Part shown: piece by piece, positions 6,808 to 10,206 of the stretch
How positions within the stretch are numbered: the stretch's first letter is position 1
Layout: each line of letters opens with the position of its first letter
Assembly: GCA_019236085.1 (NCBI GenBank)
Contig: JAFAJR010000142.1
Coordinates: forward strand, 1-10,206
Length of the DNA: 10,206 nt
Source of the DNA: Candidatus Dormiibacterota bacterium
Lineage (GTDB): Bacteria > Chloroflexota > Dormibacteria > Aeolococcales > Aeolococcaceae
Reading direction: 5' to 3'
The notes under the pieces: model-generated
What the model saw: the letters and a program-made list of their open reading frames with translations, nothing else
What the model was told of the DNA's origin: nothing
The model's database searches: none
Made by a program: the position numbers and the translations under genes

Positions 6808-7133
6808 GCAGCCGGCCGGCGTACTCCGACGACGAGCTGCGGGAACAATGGGCGTTCCTCGACGCCCTGGTGGAGCGTCAGGCGGCGGCGCTGCGCACGG
6901 CGCCGCCGGAACCCGAGGAAGAGGTGACGCTGCAAGGCCATTCGGCCGCGTCGACGGCGCTGATCCGCGAGGTGGAGTCGCTGCGCGACAGGATCCGGCT
7001 GCTGGAGGACGAGCGGCGCGAGCTGGTCGACCGGCTGCGGCACGCCGACTCGCGGCTGGCCGCGGCACAGCGTGTTGTGCAGCAGCGCCAGGAAAGCCCG
7101 GCGAGCCGGCTCTGGCGCCGCCTCAGAGGCTGA
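6804..7133 (+). CDS. Coiled-coil protein coupled to the ParB-like gene
   Basis: A 109-aa protein starts at GTG 6804, overlapping the ParB-like stop by four bases (GTGA), so translation is probably coupled. The N-terminal part (1-30) is helical and acidic ('YSDDELREQWAFLDALVERQ'). A short Pro/Glu linker follows ('PPEPEEE', about 36-42). Residues about 52-95 then show a heptad-like coiled coil ('LIREVESLRDRIRLLEDERR' and beyond). The end, 'SRLWRRLRG', is short, basic and amphipathic, compatible with membrane or acidic-protein contact. I do not recognise the family. Coiled-coil partners occur in ParA-based positioning systems, so a link with the neighbouring ParA is plausible but inferred. The 3' end overlaps the 3' end of the convergent parA-type gene by 11 bp. 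Confidence 0.65.
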   Translation: MSSRPAYSDDELREQWAFLDALVERQAAALRTAPPEPEEEVTLQGHSAASTALIREVESLRDRIRLLEDERRELVDRLRHADSRLAAAQRVVQQRQESPASRLWRRLRG

Positions 7134-7905
7134 CCGCAGCCACCGGCCGGGGCCGCCGCCCCTGCGCCATGCCGATGAACTGGCGCAGCGCCTCGGGTGA
7201 GACGGGCCTCGTGGCCACCTCGCGGAGCAGCATCTTGCTCTGGGCCAGGAGCTTGGGGCTGGGAAGCTCGCCACGCCCCGACGTCGCCAGCACCCAGTCC
7301 GGCCTGTACCACAGCACTGTTTCGAACGCGAGACCGCTCAGCGTCAGCCCGTTGAGGAGCGACTCGGTGATGCGCGACAGCGGCCGCTTCGCATTGCTCA
7401 CGACGATGCCACGAATGCGGTCCAGTACGCCGCACTGCTGAGCGAGACCGACGGTGAGCGCCGCGGCACGCAGCGACAGGATGTCGAGCGCCGTGGGGAT
7501 GACGATGCGGTTTGCCACCGACATCGGGCCGATGAGCGAGGGCTCGTGAGGATGGGTGTCGAGCAGTACGATGTCGCACTGCTCGCGAACCTCGTCCAGC
7601 ACGTCGTGCAGCTGGCGCTCCGGAAGTGGCTCGGTGTTGAGGCTGCGGTGCGCCGGAATCGTGCGGATGCCGAGGGGATGTTCCTGCAATGCGTCGGCGA
7701 GTGATGCGTCGCCGCGCAGCACGTCGACGATGGTCACTGTGCGCTTCGCCTTCTCCAGCACGTTGCTGAGTCCCCCGGTGGGATCGAGGTCGACTGCAAC
7801 GACGCGGAGGCCGCCCGCGGCCGCTGCAGCAGCCAGCGCATAGGTGGTGGTCGTTTTGCCCACGCCACCCTTTAGCGACGCGATCGTGATGATTTCGGCG
7901 GCCAC
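7123..7905 (-). CDS. ParA/MinD-family ATPase
   Basis: The 260-aa protein (GTG start at 7905) shows the deviant Walker A box 'KGGVGKTT' (12-19) with signature lysine K12 and catalytic lysine K17. Walker A' is 'VVAVDLDPTGG' (D39 and D41), and Walker B is 'DIVLLDTHPHEP'. The fold length fits small ParA/MinD/TadZ-type ATPases, which form ATP-dependent dimers to position plasmids, chromosomes or protein machines. There is no N-terminal helix-turn-helix, so it resembles type Ib/orphan ParAs rather than autoregulating plasmid ParAs. It lacks the receiver-like N-terminal domain of CpaE/TadZ. An ATG at 7926 would add seven residues and overlap the divergent gene's ATG; neither start has a Shine-Dalgarno sequence. 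It is convergent with the ParB-like/coiled-coil pair, not in one operon with it. Given the downstream cpaF, a pilus-positioning role is a good guess. Confidence 0.92.
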   Translation of the reverse strand: MAAEIITIASLKGGVGKTTTTYALAAAAAAGGLRVVAVDLDPTGGLSNVLEKAKRTVTIVDVLRGDASLADALQEHPLGIRTIPAHRSLNTEPLPERQLHDVLDEVREQCDIVLLDTHPHEPSLIGPMSVANRIVIPTALDILSLRAAALTVGLAQQCGVLDRIRGIVVSNAKRPLSRITESLLNGLTLSGLAFETVLWYRPDWVLATSGRGELPSPKLLAQSKMLLREVATRPVSPEALRQFIGMAQGRRPRPVAAVSL

Positions 7906-7908
7906 CGC

Positions 7909-7920
7909 ATAAGAATATGG
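7909..7920. promoter_or_regulatory. Short AT-rich bidirectional promoter candidate
   Basis: The divergent starts of the ParA gene (GTG 7905) and the 347-aa gene (ATG 7925) leave only 19 bases between them. These bases hold an AT-rich patch that reads TATTCT on the minus strand (a TANNNT -10) and TAAGAAT on the plus strand. Neither gene has a Shine-Dalgarno sequence, so both may make leaderless mRNA from this patch. Any -35 regions would then lie inside the opposite coding sequence. Confidence 0.3.
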
Positions 7921-7924
7921 CCGC

Positions 7925-8968
7925 ATGGCGTCCGGCGCGCCGCGCGTCAAGCTACTGCGACAGCTTGCAACAGCAAAGGATGATTTCGTCAGCGGCGCGC
8001 TCGACATAGCCTGGGAGGGCGGCAGCGCAACGATATACGTTCTGTTCGGCCTGCCCACCCATGCGCAGCTCAGCGCAGGCGGGCGCACCGTCAGCGGGCG
8101 CGATGCCGTCGAGGTGTTGCCGCATCTGCTGCCGCAGCGCTTCGAGGTGAGCTACTGGCGGCGGCGGATGTCCCCGGCTGACACGCTCGACTGCAGCATC
8201 GACGACCTGGCGGCCCTGCTCATCGAGTTCGCCGGCGCGCCGGCTGCCGAACCGGCTGCGCTCCCCGGCGCGAGTGAATCATGGGCTGGCGGCGACGAGG
8301 CCACATCCGAGCTCGCTTTCGGCCTCGCCGGTTTCCCGCCACTCCCGCACGGTTCGTTGCGCTTCGGCGCTGGTCCCGCCGCCGCGCTGCAGCTGCCTGA
8401 GATCCTGCCGAAGTTGGCAGCATCATTGGTGTCACTCGAAGCGCCCGGGTTGCGTGCCGCCGGCGTGGTCATTCGCGGCGACATGGTGGACGCGGTGTGG
8501 GTCGAGGCCAACGACTGTGCATGCGGCGACACCGCGGCGATTGCGCTGCGCGGCGTCCAGGAGGGGACCGTAATGGTGCACGACCTCGAGCCGGACGTCG
8601 CTGCAGCGCTCCCTTTGATCTGGCGCCTGCCGGTCGCGGCGACACTCGAACCCGCCCAGATCGACGCAGCGGCGCTCGTCGCCGCGCTGACGGCGGGAGC
8701 AGGCCGATGCGCGCTGCTCGTCGCCGGACACGACCCGGCGGTGGCGCTGGTCAGCGGCGGCAGCCTTGTCGCCGTCTACAGTGCGGCGGACCCCGTACCG
8801 TCGCAGGACCCGGAGCGACTGCGCATGATCATCGGAGGCGCGACGGGATGCGTCACGGTGCTGCAGCGCGACCTGCCCGGCCACGATCCGGCAACGGTGC
8901 GGGCCGCGGCCCGGGAGATGCATCAATGTGCGGCTGAACCTGCGTTGCGGAGCGTGACGACAAGATGA
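7925..8968 (+). CDS. PATAN/DUF4388-like signalling protein, possibly of three related modules
   Basis: This 347-aa soluble protein has an N-terminal region (about 10-105) that resembles PATAN/DUF4388 domains: 'FVSGALDI', a hydrophobic strand, 'GLPTHAQL' (the G-x-x-x-H-A turn), 'GRDAVEVL', then 'F.V.YW' and 'TLDCSIDDLAALL'. After an Ala/Pro-rich linker (about 106-135), residues 160-245 ('AAGVVIRGDMVDAVWVE', 'GDTAAIALRG', 'GTVMVHDLEPDVAAALPL') and 255-320 ('ALLVAGHDPAVALVSGGSLVAVYS') look like further alpha/beta modules of similar plan. PATAN domains occur in bacterial signalling proteins, sometimes with small GTPase or roadblock partners, and typically act through protein contacts. No enzymatic motif is visible. 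The ATG overlaps an alternative ParA ATG on the other strand. The stop overlaps the next gene's ATG (ATGA), so the two are probably coupled. The domain call is by pattern only. Confidence 0.7.
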   Translation: MASGAPRVKLLRQLATAKDDFVSGALDIAWEGGSATIYVLFGLPTHAQLSAGGRTVSGRDAVEVLPHLLPQRFEVSYWRRRMSPADTLDCSIDDLAALLIEFAGAPAAEPAALPGASESWAGGDEATSELAFGLAGFPPLPHGSLRFGAGPAAALQLPEILPKLAASLVSLEAPGLRAAGVVIRGDMVDAVWVEANDCACGDTAAIALRGVQEGTVMVHDLEPDVAAALPLIWRLPVAATLEPAQIDAAALVAALTAGAGRCALLVAGHDPAVALVSGGSLVAVYSAADPVPSQDPERLRMIIGGATGCVTVLQRDLPGHDPATVRAAAREMHQCAAEPALRSVTTR

Positions 8969-9273
8969 CTGCCGGACAAGTGATCGACCAGCTGCACACC
9001 CTTGTGCTGATCCTCGGGCTGCTCGCCGCCGTGCTTGCGGCCATCACCTACTGGTCCCTGCGCCGCACCAGGCGGCTGAGCGCACGGCTCGACCGCGCCC
9101 AGCGAGCCGCGGAAGAGGCGGCGCGCGCCGCGGCGATGGCCGCCCCGGGCGGCATCGACCCCGACGCGGTCCTGGCGGTGATGAGCGCCGGCCTGCCGCC
9201 GACGCTGGACAACGTCTACAGCCTGATGCGGCGGCGCGACTCCGAGCGCACGGCCGCGACGGCCACCGAATAG
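8965..9273 (+). CDS. Small single-pass membrane protein with helical cytoplasmic tail
   Basis: A 102-aa protein starts at ATG 8965, overlapping the upstream stop by four bases. One hydrophobic helix (about 12-32, 'LVLILGLLAAVLAAITYWSL') is followed at once by Arg-rich residues ('RRTRRLSARLDRA'), which predicts the N-terminus outside and the C-terminus in the cytoplasm. Residues about 36-60 form an Ala/Arg/Glu-rich amphipathic helix, possibly a coiled coil. A short conserved-looking end follows ('DAVLAVMSAGLPPTLDNVYSLM'). I do not recognise the family. Being coupled to the PATAN-like gene, it may serve as its membrane anchor; this is inference. The final 58 bases overlap the 3' end of the convergent gene. 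It ends in TAG, unlike most genes here, which end in TGA. Confidence 0.65.
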   Translation: MTAGQVIDQLHTLVLILGLLAAVLAAITYWSLRRTRRLSARLDRAQRAAEEAARAAAMAAPGGIDPDAVLAVMSAGLPPTLDNVYSLMRRRDSERTAATATE

Positions 9274-9719
9274 TCCTCAGAACGGTCGTACATCGCCCGC
9301 GCCGCCGCGATGAAGGCCGCGGTCACCGCCTCCTCTCGAAGCCGCCGCATGATGTCCTCCAGTTGCTCCAGCATGCGCACGCTGTTGCGGATGGACCAGC
9401 CGGTCCGGCCCGGCTGACGCGGCGGCAGCAGCTCGATCCCCGGCTGGCGCACGCTCCAGGTTCGTGGGGGCGGCGCGCCGAGACCCGTCGCCTGACCGTT
9501 GGCACCGGACGCGGTCGGATGTTCAAGAAGCTCGAACTCAGGCGGTGCGTCCAGCGCGGGCGGCGCGGGCTCTCCCGCCGGGCCTCCGGGCGGCCGGTCG
9601 CCGGCGAGCTTCAGCAGTGCCGCGGCCAGCTCCTCCTCGGTTCGGAACACGGTCCCCTCGCCGAACCAGTCCTCCTCCTCGGCACGGCCGTCCCACATGG
9701 GCTCGGGGTTCGTGCTCAT
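9216..9719 (-). CDS. Hypothetical protein with acidic N-terminus, Pro-rich middle and helical C-terminus
   Basis: A 167-aa product starts from ATG 9719 (an upstream part of the frame lies in the control region of the next gene and looks non-coding). Residues 1-40 are acidic with tryptophans ('DWFGEGTVFRTEEELAAALL') and may form a short docking helix. Residues 41-105 are Gly/Pro/Ala-rich and probably disordered. Residues 110-155 are strongly helical ('SVRMLEQLEDIMRRLREEAV', then 'AAFIAAARAMYDR'), and the end is basic ('RSESRRRIRL'). I do not recognise the family. It could be an adaptor with two binding ends joined by a flexible linker. It is divergent from the cpaF-type gene (140-bp gap) and overlaps the convergent small membrane protein gene by 58 bp. 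The long overlap lowers confidence in the exact 3' end of one of the two. Confidence 0.6.
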   Translation of the reverse strand: MSTNPEPMWDGRAEEEDWFGEGTVFRTEEELAAALLKLAGDRPPGGPAGEPAPPALDAPPEFELLEHPTASGANGQATGLGAPPPRTWSVRQPGIELLPPRQPGRTGWSIRNSVRMLEQLEDIMRRLREEAVTAAFIAAARAMYDRSEDYSVAVAAVRSESRRRIRL

Positions 9720-9773
9720 CCGCGTCGATCGTACGCGCAGGGTTCGTCCGAAGCCGGAAACCATCGTGTATCG

Positions 9774-9810
9774 AACCGGTTGCTCGCCTCCGACATCGGA
9801 TGGCGCGCCA
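9774..9810. promoter_or_regulatory. Cluster of three palindromes between divergent genes
   Basis: AACCGGTT (9774-9781), TCCGA-CA-TCGGA (9789-9800) and TGGCGCGCCA (9801-9810) are each inverted repeats. They sit together in the 140-bp control region between the minus-strand 167-aa gene and the CpaF-type gene. Dimeric regulators bind sites of this form. Short palindromes are also frequent in GC-rich DNA, so this is a candidate only. A further 5-bp stem, CGCGT/ACGCG (9721-9737), lies just before the ATG of the minus-strand gene. Confidence 0.3.
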
Positions 9811-9844
9811 GCACAATCGACCAGCACGCAACCGTGTGTTTGCA

Positions 9845-9850
9845 GAGGAG
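9845..9850 (+). promoter_or_regulatory. Ribosome binding site GAGGAG for the CpaF-type gene
   Basis: GAGGAG lies nine bases before the GTG at 9860. It is the clearest Shine-Dalgarno sequence in the window and fixes the GTG as the start. Confidence 0.7.
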
Positions 9851-9859
9851 TCCCGTCCG

Positions 9860-10206
9860 GTGAGCACAGCCCCAGCACAGAAGATCGACTCTCGCTATCT
9901 CGAAGCGCTCGGCCCGCTGCGTCCGCTCGTCGACGACGACAGCCTGACCGAGATCATGGTCAACGGACCGGACATGGTCTACGTCGAGCGCAAAGGCAAG
10001 ATCCTCCTCACCGACATCCGCTTTGACGACGAGGCCCATCTGCTGCGCGTCATCGAGACGATCGTCAGCTCGGTCGGCCGCCGCATCGACGCGCGCAACC
10101 CGCTCTGCGACGCCAGGCTGCTCGACGGCTCGCGCGTCAACGCGGCGCTGCCGCCGGTGGCGCTCGACGGACCGCTGCTCACCATCCGCAAGTTCAGCAA
10201 GGACCC
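9860..10206 (+). CDS. cpaF: CpaF/TadA-family secretion ATPase, N-terminal part (3' truncated by window)
   Basis: The first 115 residues of a type IV/type II secretion-superfamily ATPase are visible; the gene continues past the window. 'LGPLRPLVDDDSLTEIMVNG' (17-36), 'VYVERKGKILLT', 'FDDEAHLLRVIETIVSSVGR', 'RNPLCDARLLDGSRVNAALP' and 'DGPLLTIRKF' are the standard N-terminal signatures of CpaF/TadA, the ATPase that powers assembly of Tad/Flp pili at the inner membrane. The Walker boxes lie further downstream, outside the view. The N-terminal extension before the conserved domain is short (about 16 residues). GTG 9860 has a good ribosome binding site. In most genomes tadB and tadC membrane genes follow, so the window probably ends at the head of a Tad operon. 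The preceding accessory genes may serve the same machine. Confidence 0.95.
   Translation, partial: MSTAPAQKIDSRYLEALGPLRPLVDDDSLTEIMVNGPDMVYVERKGKILLTDIRFDDEAHLLRVIETIVSSVGRRIDARNPLCDARLLDGSRVNAALPPVALDGPLLTIRKFSKD

Noticed and set aside
6235..7274. Minus-strand frames opposite the ParB-like and coiled-coil genes
   Set aside because: They are Ser/Arg/Pro-rich and have no motifs; the opposite strand has the ParB signatures and a coupled start.
4729..9758. Shared 10-mer CGAAGCCGGA at 4729-4738 and 9749-9758, both in control regions
   Set aside because: In about 10 kb of GC-rich sequence many 10-mers recur by chance, and no longer shared context is seen.

Overview
The window is strongly GC-rich with dense, often overlapping genes and frequent GTG starts. 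Gene content (Tad/Flp pilus ATPase, ParA-type ATPase, GT-C-like membrane proteins, OmpR-type two-component pair) and base composition suggest a high-GC bacterium of the Actinomycetota or of the Chloroflexota/Dormibacterota type. No marker gene fixes the phylum, so this is an inference.

Layout. (a) 1-1849, plus strand: the 3' end of one membrane protein overlaps a complete second one (518 aa) by 4 bp. Their C-terminal segments look alike, so they are probably tandem paralogues of a GT-C glycosyltransferase-like family. (b) 1862-3175, minus strand: a 437-aa helical-repeat (TPR-like) protein. (c) 3275-5629, plus strand: a membrane histidine kinase and, 150 bp later, an OmpR/PhoB-family response regulator. 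The regulator is cut by an in-frame TAG in its receiver domain, and the kinase has an arginine in place of the second glycine of its G1 ATP-binding box. Both halves of this pair therefore carry a potentially damaging change. (d) 5631-9719: a compact cluster of mostly unrecognised genes: a small basic-tailed protein (minus), a ParB/Srx-fold protein without a clear helix-turn-helix (plus), a coiled-coil protein coupled to it (plus), a ParA ATPase (minus), a PATAN/DUF4388-like protein (plus), a small single-pass membrane protein (plus) and a low-complexity 167-aa protein (minus). (e) 9860-end: the start of a CpaF/TadA secretion ATPase, with a good ribosome binding site, running off the window.

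Interpretation. The genes in (d) lie directly upstream of a Tad-type ATPase gene. They combine a ParA positioning ATPase, a ParB-fold partner, a coiled coil, a signalling-type module and a membrane anchor. A reasonable but unproven hypothesis is a lineage-specific module that positions or regulates the pilus machine. The alternation of strands, the overlapping starts at 7925/7926 and the overlapping 3' ends at 7123-7133 and 9216-9273 suggest coordinated divergent and convergent expression rather than one operon.

I see no tRNA, rRNA, CRISPR array, insertion sequence or convincing rho-independent terminator. No gene-free stretch exceeds 300 bases. The gaps at 3176-3274, 4649-4798, 5967-6132 and 9720-9859 are regulatory-sized, and the candidate sites in them are listed.
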